From Nitrincola lacisaponensis (GTDB taxonomy: Bacteria; Pseudomonadota; Gammaproteobacteria; Pseudomonadales; Balneatricaceae), in NCBI RefSeq assembly GCF_000691225.1, contig NZ_JMSZ01000016.1, forward strand, positions 372,001 through 436,000: a stretch of 64,000 nucleotides of DNA, in the 5' to 3' direction. A program made the translations under genes and the position numbers. The notes below the pieces were generated by a model. The model was given only the letters and a program-made list of their open reading frames with translations, was not told where the DNA came from and did no database searches. Positions 27,301 to 35,405 of this stretch are shown here, piece after piece (the first letter of the stretch is position 1; the number at the start of each line of letters is the position of its first letter).

Positions 27301-28638
27301 TTATTCGTATGTTAAAAGTTCGCTAAAGTCATTTAATTTGAGAGATTTTATGAATTTAAACTCTGAACCAAAACTGTTCGCAAAAAAACCATATGGAAGA
27401 GTGTTTTCTTGAGGTAGGGGAGAGAGTTCTCTATCAAGCATTAACGTTAGGTCTTCAGTCCTTTCAGGTTCATGCGTGGCGCCTAATCCTTTATAGGGGC
27501 TGTTTCCTATTAATATAGATGGAATTCCTAAGTATGCAGCTTCAATTCCTGTTGTTGAAAGAAAGCTAATGGACTTTTCTGACGCAAGCATGAGGTTGTA
27601 TGAGTTTATATTTGAATGAGATGGCACTGTAATCAAGTTCTCACCACATATTTGGTTCCAAAATAATCTATCTTCAGCGGACTTTTCTTCATAGTGGGGG
27701 TGGACACGAAGTACAAGGGTGTATTTATTTTGATTTTTTGCCCAGTTGGTTAGCCATTCTATTGCATGTCTTTGGTTTTTAAAAATATTGCTTGTTTTGA
27801 TTGATGGGTGAAGTGATGCAAACTCATCTTCGCTTGAGATAAAAAAGGTGACTATTTTTTTGTCTGTGTTTACTTTTTCATGATTAAAGTTTTTAGTGAA
27901 TTTATTATTCAGGTGTTTTTTAAAAAAATCGTGGGCGATTATTGATTTCTGAGATGTTTCTAGATTTGAAGAGTTCCAGAAGTTTTCTATTAATGCTTTT
28001 CTCTTTTCAAAATCGTGAATTCTGTTCGGTATAATGCACAGTCTTTTCCCATAATCAAATCTTTCATAGTAGTAAGTGTGTTTTTCAGGTGTTAATAACG
28101 ATATGGGGTATGTGTTGTAATGGCGACCGTTGTATATGTAATAGTTGAATGTTTTTTTATTTTTTGACATGAAGTCTATAAAAGATATGTATGTAAAAAG
28201 AGAGTACTTTATATAGAGGTATATTTCGTCAATGTGGTCTATTATTTTTGGATGTATGCTATTTGTCTTAGAGATTAAGTTTGATAATATTGGGATCCCG
28301 AGATTGTGATCTTTGTATATTATATCATATAGGCTCTCTGTATTTTTTATTTTTTTTAGTTGAGCTTCTGCGAAGTTTTTTATTTCGTTCTGTGTTTTAT
28401 TTGAAGTCGATTTTATTCCATCATATATAGTTATTCTTTCTTTTTGTATTCCGGTTTTTAATGTTAGCTCTAGTATTTTTTTTAGGTTTTTGCTGTGAGC
28501 GTCGCCAATAATTATGCAAGCGCTATTTTTCCCTGGAGTCTCGTTTTCAAGCTTGAATAATAGTTCAAGAAATGTTCCATATATAAAGGGTTGGTTTATA
28601 TCTGTGCATATCACGAGATTTTCAGCTTGAACTGCCAA
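27301..28638 (-). CDS. Uncharacterised protein with a GT-B/capsule-synthesis-like C-terminal part
   Basis: The 445 residues match no family I can name with confidence. The N-terminal half is Ile/Lys/Asn-rich with many aromatic residues. From about residue 270 the pattern KKIVTFFISSEDEF, TNWAKNQNKYTLVLRVHPH, SYNLMLASEKSISFLSTTGIEAAYLGIPSILI and later PYKGLGATHEPERTEDL resembles the nucleotide-sugar-binding half of GT-B enzymes such as KpsC- or CDP-glycerol transferase-like proteins. Thus it may add a second sugar or another group. It lies 25 bases after the ATP-grasp/SDR gene and 74 bases before the OGT-like gene, within the same operon. Very AT-rich. Confidence 0.65.
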   Translation of the reverse strand: MAVQAENLVICTDINQPFIYGTFLELLFKLENETPGKNSACIIIGDAHSKNLKKILELTLKTGIQKERITIYDGIKSTSNKTQNEIKNFAEAQLKKIKNTESLYDIIYKDHNLGIPILSNLISKTNSIHPKIIDHIDEIYLYIKYSLFTYISFIDFMSKNKKTFNYYIYNGRHYNTYPISLLTPEKHTYYYERFDYGKRLCIIPNRIHDFEKRKALIENFWNSSNLETSQKSIIAHDFFKKHLNNKFTKNFNHEKVNTDKKIVTFFISSEDEFASLHPSIKTSNIFKNQRHAIEWLTNWAKNQNKYTLVLRVHPHYEEKSAEDRLFWNQICGENLITVPSHSNINSYNLMLASEKSISFLSTTGIEAAYLGIPSILIGNSPYKGLGATHEPERTEDLTLMLDRELSPLPQENTLPYGFFANSFGSEFKFIKSLKLNDFSELLTYE

Positions 28639-28663
28639 TTTGCTATCCTTTTATATTGTTTTT

Positions 28664-30727
28664 CTATAGGTTGTGGTTGATGTTTTTTTTAATACAGGCT
28701 GCTATTGATTGTAAGGTGTGCTCTATAGGCCTGGATGGTTTCCATTTGATGGATTTTTCTGCTTTTGATATATCCATTCCAAAGCTTTTTTGCTTATCGT
28801 TTTCCACTTTTTCAAGTAAGTGGCCTTTATCTATTGATGGGTAAATGGTTTGAAGGCACTTGTAGGCCAGATTTTCTACGCGTATAGGGTTTCCTGAGCC
28901 AATATTTAACGTTTTTGGCCATTCTTTAAGAGGTATCTTAATAAGACTTATTACTGAATCTACAGCATCCTGTATATCTAGCAAGTCAAGTGTTTGCTGT
29001 CCGTCAATAATTGTTACTTTTGATTCTTGTAAGAACTTTGCTGTCATTGAATGAGGTGCTTCTGTTGTACGAATAACTGGGCTTGCTCCAATTATTTGTG
29101 AAAAACGCAATGATACTCCGTATGCATGTTTGTTATGCACTGATATTGAGCTGGTCATTAGCTCGCTTGCCCATTTTGATTGTGCATAAGGGGTTTCAGG
29201 TGATGCAGGCATATCTTCAGTCCATAGTGATATATGGTTAGTTCCATATATGGCTTGACTTGATGCATTAATAAATCCTGAAACCTGAAATTTTATTGCC
29301 ATGTTAACAATTTTTTGTGTGAACTCTAATGAAGCCGCAATTTCCTGGTTTGAACTTCCCGGCCTGGCTGAGGCAAGATGGCAAATTATATCAACATTAC
29401 TTAAATTGATTTGGCCATTGTCGAGTGATGATATATCCTTTAACGTGATACCGGGAGTATGAAGAGGCGATTCAGTGATTTTTCTAAATCGCTCTGGATT
29501 TCTGACAAGTGCGACTACTTCCGATATGTTTCTATCTGTGGCTAACTTTCTAACTAATTCTAGTCCGAGATAACTATTAGCTCCAGTGACTAATATTCTG
29601 TATTGTTGTTTTTTTTCTTTATTTGGATCTATTTTTTTTGTATTAATTTCTACATCTTTGTTGAATGCTATATTGATGGTTCTGTTGCTTGTTTGCCTTA
29701 TTCCTATTTTTTGTATATTTGTAGATAGATGGCTTTTTCTGTTTAAACTGTCTAGGATTATTGCTTCGACTTCATTGAATCCCATCAGAGCTCTGAGTCC
29801 AGTTATCCCTGTGAATCTTGCGTTTAACTCAAATATTTTAAGGCCATTATCGGTCATTCTTCCTTGAAAGTTTATTGGTCCGTACAATCCCTTTTTTATT
29901 AGTGTCGGAATCAGGGGGTTTATTTCGTTCCATATGTCTGGAGAGGAAATTGGTATTATCTCGATTGGAATTCCATTTTGAAGTTTGTTGTAGCTACAAA
30001 ATCTACCAAGCTCGATTCCATTTTTACCAATGACAATTTGAAAAGAAAATTCGCTCACCTGAATTAGTTGGTTCTTGTTCAGTGCATCAACAAATGCTTG
30101 GTGGTTGTTGTCTGACCTTTCAGGTATTGCTATTTCTTGAATGACATGGCTTTCGGTAACTTTGTTTAGATCTTCTTTGCTTTTTATTATGAAAATCCCC
30201 CTCGATGCGCAGCCTGATTTTGGTTTTGCAATTAGAGGTAATATTGTGTTTTCATTACTATGTCTTTCAATTTCCTGCTTCTCGTAGCATTTAACAAATA
30301 TGCTTTCATATTTATTAAGCTCTTTTGACATGAGCTCTTTGTCTCGGCAGTAGTTTATTATTTCTTCTGAGCTTATGGGGATTGTTGTTCCGTTTTTTTC
30401 AAATTTTTTTTTGTTTTTTGATAATAATAATAGCTCATCATCTAGTCCTGGAAGAAGAATCTCAATGTTATCTTTTTTGCATGCTTCTAATAGATGAAGA
30501 AGATAATCCTTGTCGTAAATTCCTGGAAGTATTTTTTGATCATCACAATCGAAGGATCCGTAGGCATAGGGATTATTTCCATAGCCGGTAATGTGCATTG
30601 GAAGTCCAGATAATCGGCATGAGTCAACAATTGACTGCCCAACTCCACTGCCAATGCTCGTTATACCTATGCGTGTTTTATTCATTTTGATTTTCTTGTG
30701 ATGTATATTTTTTGGGGGCTGTGTCAT
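28664..30727 (-). CDS. Fusion of ATP-grasp ligase-like domain and NAD-dependent epimerase/reductase (extended SDR)
   Basis: A 687-residue two-domain protein. Residues about 15-345 look like an ATP-grasp enzyme of the PylC/carbamoyl-phosphate-synthase type: ITSIGSGVGQSIVDSCR, LLPGLDDELLLLSKNK, PLIAKPKSGCASRGIFIIKS, and metal-binding GPINFQGRMTDNGLKIFELNARF. From about 375 an extended SDR follows with TGANSYLG (third Gly of the motif replaced by Ser), ICHLASARP, SSQAIYG and catalytic YAQSK. The SDR lacks the Asp-Glu of 4,6-dehydratases, so an epimerase or ketoreductase is likelier. The ATG overlaps the aminotransferase stop as ATGA; ATG 30685 is an alternative start. Substrates are unknown. Confidence 0.85.
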   Translation of the reverse strand: MTQPPKNIHHKKIKMNKTRIGITSIGSGVGQSIVDSCRLSGLPMHITGYGNNPYAYGSFDCDDQKILPGIYDKDYLLHLLEACKKDNIEILLPGLDDELLLLSKNKKKFEKNGTTIPISSEEIINYCRDKELMSKELNKYESIFVKCYEKQEIERHSNENTILPLIAKPKSGCASRGIFIIKSKEDLNKVTESHVIQEIAIPERSDNNHQAFVDALNKNQLIQVSEFSFQIVIGKNGIELGRFCSYNKLQNGIPIEIIPISSPDIWNEINPLIPTLIKKGLYGPINFQGRMTDNGLKIFELNARFTGITGLRALMGFNEVEAIILDSLNRKSHLSTNIQKIGIRQTSNRTINIAFNKDVEINTKKIDPNKEKKQQYRILVTGANSYLGLELVRKLATDRNISEVVALVRNPERFRKITESPLHTPGITLKDISSLDNGQINLSNVDIICHLASARPGSSNQEIAASLEFTQKIVNMAIKFQVSGFINASSQAIYGTNHISLWTEDMPASPETPYAQSKWASELMTSSISVHNKHAYGVSLRFSQIIGASPVIRTTEAPHSMTAKFLQESKVTIIDGQQTLDLLDIQDAVDSVISLIKIPLKEWPKTLNIGSGNPIRVENLAYKCLQTIYPSIDKGHLLEKVENDKQKSFGMDISKAEKSIKWKPSRPIEHTLQSIAACIKKNINHNL

Positions 30728-31890
30728 AGCGCTTTTGTTATGCCGCTTAGACTTTGTCTCTCGATGCTGTTTGTGGTTTTACTAAGATCACGGATAAGCC
30801 TTGCGATGCTTGCTATATGTAGATCTTCAAATGTCGCATAAGTCGGTAAGCAAAGGATACGACTTGAAATGTCTCTTGAAACTCGGCATTTGTGTTTGCG
30901 TTTAGTAAGTATTCGCAAAGTATCTAAGCTGGGGTTAAAGTAGCGTCGTGCCTGGTAGCCATTTTGATGTAGTATGGCTTTCACTTTCAGACATGTATCC
31001 TCATCATTGAATAATACAGGTACATAAGCGTGATTCTCACGTATATCTGTATGCTGTTTTTGAAATGTGACTGAAGCTGCGTAGTAACCAGCTTTTAATA
31101 AATTCTCGTAGGTTTTATAGACTCTTTCTTTTCCATTAAGATTCTGTGTGATTTCGTCAAGAACACTGAGTCCCATGGCTGCCTGAAATTCTGTCATTTT
31201 GGCATTAATTCCCAGTGCCTCAATTTGTTCCGGTCCGGTAATACCAAAATTGATTAATTTGCGTGCTTTTTTCAAATCACGTTTTCGTTTGAATATGATT
31301 GCTCCACCTTCAATGCTGTGAAATAGCTTAGTTGCATGAAAGCTTAGTGTTGATGCATCACCCAAAGAAAGTAAGCTTTGTTTCCCTAGTTTGACACCAA
31401 ATGCATGAGATGCATCATAGATCACTTTCAGACGATGTTGTCTGGCGATTTTATTTATTGACTCCACATCACAGCTGTTTCCAAACACGTGGACAGGCAC
31501 CAGTGCGCGGGTACGGCTGGATATTTTCTCCCGGATTCGTTCAGGATCAATACACCAGGTGTTGGCATCGATGTCTGCAAATACGGGCTCTATGCCTTCC
31601 CATTTAATGGCACTTGCCGTGGCAATGTAGGTGAAAGGTGTCGTGATTGCTTCTGCTGACCGTTTGCCAACTGGGCGTTGTATGCCCAGAGTCCGAAACG
31701 CGATTTGCAGCGCCAAAGTGCCATTGCCAACCAATAGCAGGTTTTCGACGCCCAGGTAGGCTTCGAGTCGTTGCGTCAACTCCTGTACCAGCGGTCCATT
31801 ATTGGTTAGCCAGCAGCGTTCGTAGATTCCGTCTATGTATTTATCGAGCCTGCTGCGCTCTGGAAGGTAGGGCTGTGTCACCGGAATCAT
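30724..31890 (-). CDS. DegT/DnrJ/EryC1/StrS-family sugar aminotransferase
   Basis: A 388-residue PLP enzyme from the ATG at 31890, which has AGGAG upstream and begins MIPVTQPYLPER, as family members do; upstream in-frame codons would add 23 unlikely residues. Landmarks are NGTLALQIAFRTLG, TTPFTYIATASAI, IYDASHAFGV and the lysine region SFHATKLFHSIEGGAI, where Lys forms the PLP Schiff base. These enzymes aminate 4-keto (or 3-keto) nucleotide sugars, e.g. to dTDP-viosamine or similar. It is first in the operon, behind a sigma-28 promoter, and its base composition is closer to the backbone than that of the three genes after it. Confidence 0.92.
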   Translation of the reverse strand: MIPVTQPYLPERSRLDKYIDGIYERCWLTNNGPLVQELTQRLEAYLGVENLLLVGNGTLALQIAFRTLGIQRPVGKRSAEAITTPFTYIATASAIKWEGIEPVFADIDANTWCIDPERIREKISSRTRALVPVHVFGNSCDVESINKIARQHRLKVIYDASHAFGVKLGKQSLLSLGDASTLSFHATKLFHSIEGGAIIFKRKRDLKKARKLINFGITGPEQIEALGINAKMTEFQAAMGLSVLDEITQNLNGKERVYKTYENLLKAGYYAASVTFQKQHTDIRENHAYVPVLFNDEDTCLKVKAILHQNGYQARRYFNPSLDTLRILTKRKHKCRVSRDISSRILCLPTYATFEDLHIASIARLIRDLSKTTNSIERQSLSGITKAL

Positions 31891-31990
31891 GTCGAAGGGT
31901 ACTCCTGCGCTGTATGCAGACACGCTACCGCCCGGAGGTGTGCGTATCCTCAACAGCAAGTAACGTTTGATTTTATTGCCATCCTATGTG

Positions 31991-32017
31991 ATATCGGCTG
32001 ATATGTGGAGAGTTTTA
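31991..32017 (-). promoter_or_regulatory. Sigma-28 promoter of the sugar/glycosylation operon
   Basis: On the minus strand TAAAACTC-N11-GCCGATAT matches the FliA consensus, with an intact -10, TAAA in the -35 and the exact spacer. It lies 100 bases upstream of the aminotransferase start. No other good promoter is visible in the gap, so the four downstream genes are probably transcribed with flagellin. Confidence 0.82.
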
Positions 32018-32086
32018 GTCATGGAAGTTATGATTTAGTCTATGAACCCGGATCTTTAGTCAGCATCTGTTAATGTCAGGATGGAT

Positions 32087-32638
32087 ATGGAGTTACGAAG
32101 AATCACAGCGCATGAAGCTGAAGACTTGTTTGCGTTAATTGACAGCAATCGCAGCTACTTGCGTGAGTGGTTACCCTGGCTGGATGAGCACTGCTCAGTT
32201 GAAGATACTGTTCGGTTCTTGCACAACATTGCGCAGCATTTTGAACAGCAGTATGCGTTTCATCTAGGATTATATGTGAATGGCCAGATCGTGGGGATGC
32301 TAAGCATACATCATCTGGACTGGCGAAACCGTAAGGCATCTCTGGGCTACTGGATCGGATCCGAGTTTCAGGGGCAGGGCTGGATGACTGAAGCATGCAA
32401 GACGTTAATGGCTTTTTGCTTTGATGATCTGAATTTGCATCGACTTGAACTGCATTGTGCCGAACATAATCTGAGCAGTCGAAAAGTGGCTGAGCGGCTG
32501 GGCTTTGCACTCGAGGGCGTCATGCATGAGGTCGAGTGGCTTTATGATCATTGGGTTGATCATGCGGTATACGCAATATTGAGCAGTAACTTTCGTTCAG
32601 GGTCATCATGTCAGGATGCTGCTGCGATACTTGAATAG
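32087..32638 (+). CDS. GNAT acetyltransferase, RimJ/RimL type
   Basis: A 183-residue N-acetyltransferase from ATG 32087, which has AGGA five bases upstream (ATG 32081 is six bases earlier and overlaps that site). It shows YWIGSEFQGQGWMTEAC (acetyl-CoA loop, Q-x-x-G-x-G/A variant), LHRLELHCAEHNLSSRKVAERLGF and EGVMHEVEWLYDHWVDHAVYAI, typical of RimJ/RimL proteins. These acetylate protein N-termini or small amines; relatives such as PseH acetylate amino sugars for flagellin. Being divergent to the sugar aminotransferase, it could act on its product, which is inference. Confidence 0.85.
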   Translation: MELRRITAHEAEDLFALIDSNRSYLREWLPWLDEHCSVEDTVRFLHNIAQHFEQQYAFHLGLYVNGQIVGMLSIHHLDWRNRKASLGYWIGSEFQGQGWMTEACKTLMAFCFDDLNLHRLELHCAEHNLSSRKVAERLGFALEGVMHEVEWLYDHWVDHAVYAILSSNFRSGSSCQDAAAILE

Positions 32639-32658
32639 TGTTGCAGCAGCAGAGCGTG

Positions 32659-33114
32659 TCAGGGCAAGGCGCGAATTAACGTGATCCGTTCAACGCGCGG
32701 CAGTGGAACCTGTATGGCTTTTCTGGAGCGGGCATTGATCACGACCGGGCCGGTCAGGTTGGCCCTGATACGAGAGTCTGATGGGACAGCTTCGGTACTA
32801 TCATTTGCTTCAGTGTCGCTTTTGCACAGGATCAGCACCACGGTGAGCTCATCTTGGTCCTGCAAGTCAATCAGCTCCGCCTGCTCAGGCGTCAGGCTGA
32901 ATTCGTATCCCAGATCCAGCAGTTTCGGCTCCATCACTGACAGGCAGAGATCTGCATCATCTACAGACTGCAGCCAGTGCACTGTGGGTTTGCCTTCTTC
33001 ATGGAATACTTTGAACTGGGTGTTATTTTCAAACCCCGGAACGCCCAGTGGGAAGGTGATGAGGTCATCATCGTTGATCTCCTGAGGGCCAAACAGGGCG
33101 GTATTGATCTGCAT
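32659..33114 (-). CDS. fliW: Flagellar assembly factor FliW
   Basis: A 151-residue protein with the FliW features: ITFPLGVPGFENNTQF near the N-terminus, LQSVDDADLCLSVMEP, and a C-terminal NLTGPVVINARSRKAIQVPL. FliW binds flagellin or the translational repressor CsrA, linking flagellin synthesis to export. No csrA is encoded nearby. It is the last gene after epmB and the lipoprotein gene, 35 bases downstream on the same strand. Confidence 0.93.
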   Translation of the reverse strand: MQINTALFGPQEINDDDLITFPLGVPGFENNTQFKVFHEEGKPTVHWLQSVDDADLCLSVMEPKLLDLGYEFSLTPEQAELIDLQDQDELTVVLILCKSDTEANDSTEAVPSDSRIRANLTGPVVINARSRKAIQVPLPRVERITLIRALP

Positions 33115-33149
33115 AATTATCCTTAGAATTCAGTTATGGTTGTTTCTGA

Positions 33150-33701
33150 TCAGCTGCAGCTGTTTTCATCATCGCTACCCGGCAGGATGGCGATACGATC
33201 TGCCTCGTAAAACTCAACCATACCATCCATGTAGATCAATTCCACGCCTTCAATTTCGAAGCAGCGCAGGTTGTGATTCTGCCAAAGCTGTTCCCAATGA
33301 CGACTGCCACTGGCTTGTCCGGGTGCGAAGGGTCCGGCAACACGTAACCAGGTGTTCGGGTCGCCAGAGCGCTTGGAGGGCACAACGCGTCCATGGTGGT
33401 CATAGGCGGTGGTTTTGAACATCACGTATTCGACGGTAAGGTCGGTACCGTTGATAAAGTTGATGTAAGCACCCACATCGCCGCGAGCACGTGGCGTTTC
33501 AGGCAGCATTTGACTGATCAGCAGGGCGGGTTTGGGCAGTGGCGGTGGTGGTGGAACCTCAACCACGGGCTCGGGTTCGGGTGTTTTTTTGCTGAAGCTC
33601 AGACAGCCGCTGAGTGTTGCTGTTGCCAGTATCAGCAGGGTGGTACGGAACAACAGTTGTGAAGCAGTATTCGGTTTGCGCAGGATGGTTGCGGCTTTCA
33701 T
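33150..33701 (-). CDS. Lipoprotein with a polyproline linker, function unknown
   Basis: The 183 residues start with a lipoprotein signal (hydrophobic core, then LSGC, acylated Cys near residue 33). A linker rich in Pro and Glu follows, including five consecutive prolines (EVPPPPPLPKP). The globular C-terminal part contains VGAYINFINGTDLTVEYVMF, GPFAPGQASGSRHWEQL and CFEIEGVELIYMDG, possibly a beta-sandwich. I recognise no named family. It starts four bases after the epmB stop codon, so it is probably co-transcribed with epmB and fliW. The polyproline run should need EF-P for efficient translation. Confidence 0.8.
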   Translation of the reverse strand: MKAATILRKPNTASQLLFRTTLLILATATLSGCLSFSKKTPEPEPVVEVPPPPPLPKPALLISQMLPETPRARGDVGAYINFINGTDLTVEYVMFKTTAYDHHGRVVPSKRSGDPNTWLRVAGPFAPGQASGSRHWEQLWQNHNLRCFEIEGVELIYMDGMVEFYEADRIAILPGSDDENSCS

Positions 33702-33705
33702 GGAG

Positions 33706-34737
33706 CTACTCCAGGTGGTTTCTTGTGTAGTGCATCGGCGCGAGCAGGGTTTTCGAGGGTTTGCCGGGTATCTCGACTGCCAAACGTGGTACCAGGTAAC
33801 CGGGTAGCTGTGCCTGTAAATCAGCCATCAGCTGGCGTGCTTCAGCTTCTGTCAGATCAAAATGAGACGCCCCTGCTACAGGATCGAACAAAAACAGATA
33901 ATAAGGCAATATGCCGGCATCGAAAAGAGTTTTGCTGAGTGTTTTTTGTACAGTGACGCTATCATTGACGCCGCGCAATAAAACACTTTGATTCAGCAGT
34001 GTAATCTGAGCCTGCCGTAAGCCCTGCATCGCCGTGGTAACGGATAGGTCAATTTCATTGGCATGGTTGATATGCAGTACTATGACACTCTGCAGGCGTG
34101 TTTCAGCCAGTAGCCGGATCAATGTCGGTGTGACACGCGATGGAATGACAACAGGCAGGCGCGTGTGAATACGTAAGCGCTGCAGATGTGGGATCTGCTC
34201 CAGATCCTTGATCAGACGCTCCAGGCGGTTATCAGGTGTGGCCAGAGGGTCTCCGCCTGAAAAAATGACCTCTTCCACTTCCGGGTGTGCTGCTAAATAC
34301 GCCAGAATGGCTTGCCACTCGTTGCGTCCTAGCTGGTTGTCCTGATAGTCAAAGTGGCGGCGAAAGCAGTAACGGCAATTGATTGCACAGGCACCGCTGA
34401 GGATCAGCAAGACCCGATGGGTATATTTGTGAATCAGTCCTGGTAGCGGATTCGCCTGTTGCTCCTCGAGTGGGTCCTGGCTGTAGCCCGGTGGCGTCAG
34501 GGTTTCCTGCTGCAACGGCAGAATCTGGCGTAGTAACGGGTCGTTCGGGTTGCCCTTCTCTATGCGTGACAGGTAGGGGTAGGGGACGCGCAGTTTAAAT
34601 AATGCATCGCCTGCAAGCGCACCCGGTAATAGCGACATAGGTAGATCCAGCTGGGTCAGCAGGGCGTGTGGATCGGTGATCGCTTCCCGCAGTTCATCCT
34701 GCCAGGATCGAAGCGGCTGAAACGGGATCGGCTGCAT
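33706..34737 (-). CDS. epmB: EF-P beta-lysine formation enzyme EpmB (lysine 2,3-aminomutase-like)
   Basis: A 343-residue radical SAM enzyme. The [4Fe-4S] motif is C117-x3-C121-x2-C124 (CAINCRYC), followed by FRRHFDY, EVIFSGGDPLATPDNRL and RIHTRLPVVIPSRVT. EpmB converts (S)-alpha-lysine to (R)-beta-lysine, which EpmA attaches to Lys34 of EF-P. The C-terminal third includes the PLP lysine region (HFDLTEAEARQLM and PRLAVEIPGKPSKTLL). It is divergent from efp, and epmA follows efp, so all parts of the pathway are together. Confidence 0.95.
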   Translation of the reverse strand: MQPIPFQPLRSWQDELREAITDPHALLTQLDLPMSLLPGALAGDALFKLRVPYPYLSRIEKGNPNDPLLRQILPLQQETLTPPGYSQDPLEEQQANPLPGLIHKYTHRVLLILSGACAINCRYCFRRHFDYQDNQLGRNEWQAILAYLAAHPEVEEVIFSGGDPLATPDNRLERLIKDLEQIPHLQRLRIHTRLPVVIPSRVTPTLIRLLAETRLQSVIVLHINHANEIDLSVTTAMQGLRQAQITLLNQSVLLRGVNDSVTVQKTLSKTLFDAGILPYYLFLFDPVAGASHFDLTEAEARQLMADLQAQLPGYLVPRLAVEIPGKPSKTLLAPMHYTRNHLE

Positions 34738-34769
34738 GGGGCTCCGGGTCGATTATTTGCACAGCAAAA

Positions 34770-34798
34770 TTGGCCTGCATTCTCGTTTGAAGTAGAAT
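34770..34798 (+). promoter_or_regulatory. Sigma-70-type promoter of efp-epmA
   Basis: TTGGCC (34770-34775) and TAGAAT (34793-34798) are separated by 17 bases and lie 44 bases upstream of the efp start codon. Confidence 0.55.
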
Positions 34799-34841
34799 GC
34801 GTGTCAATTCTTACAACACTGCTTTCTTCAAGGAAACCTGA

Positions 34842-35405
34842 ATGGCTAACTATTCTGCGAATCAGTTCAAAAATGGCCTTAAAGTGATGCTGGATGGTGA
34901 TCCCTGCAGCATGCTGGATGTCGAGTTTGTCAAACCGGGTAAAGGGCAGGCATTTACCCGCGTCAAAATGCGTAACCTGATTACCGGACGTGTCTGGGAG
35001 CGGACCTTTAAATCCAACGAATCGATTGAAAGTGCTGACGTAATGGATACTGATATGGAGTATCTCTACGGTGATGGTGAAATGTGGCACTTCATGGACC
35101 CGAACAGCTTTGAGCAGGTGGCTGCCGATCAGAATGCGATTGGCGATGCAGCCAAGTGGCTGAAAGAGCAGGACAAGATCACCGTGACCTTGTGGAACGG
35201 CAATCCGATTGCCGTTACTCCGCCGAATTTTGTTGAGCTGGAAGTAATCGAGACAGATCCGGGTGTTAAGGGTGATACGGCACAGGGTGGTTCCAAGCCC
35301 GCGACACTGAGCACCGGTGCTGTTGTGCGTGTCCCGCTGTTTATTGAAACGGGTGAAGTGTTGCGTATCGATACCCGTACGGGTGAATACGTCAGCCGTG
35401 CCTGA
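34842..35405 (+). CDS. efp: Translation elongation factor P
   Basis: A 187-residue protein of standard length. The loop [10 protein letters not shown] carries Lys34, the residue modified by EpmA/EpmB in gammaproteobacteria. The three beta domains are visible through [42 protein letters not shown] and [23 protein letters not shown] enters the ribosomal E site and relieves stalling at consecutive prolines. An AAGGAAA site precedes the ATG. epmA overlaps its 3' end. Confidence 0.97.
   Translation: MANYSANQFKNGLKVMLDGDPCSMLDVEFVKPGKGQAFTRVKMRNLITGRVWERTFKSNESIESADVMDTDMEYLYGDGEMWHFMDPNSFEQVAADQNAIGDAAKWLKEQDKITVTLWNGNPIAVTPPNFVELEVIETDPGVKGDTAQGGSKPATLSTGAVVRVPLFIETGEVLRIDTRTGEYVSRA

Noticed and set aside
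24752-32080. Mobile island with attachment sites
   Set aside because: The AT-rich block suggests transfer, but no integrase, transposase, direct repeat or tRNA edge is visible.
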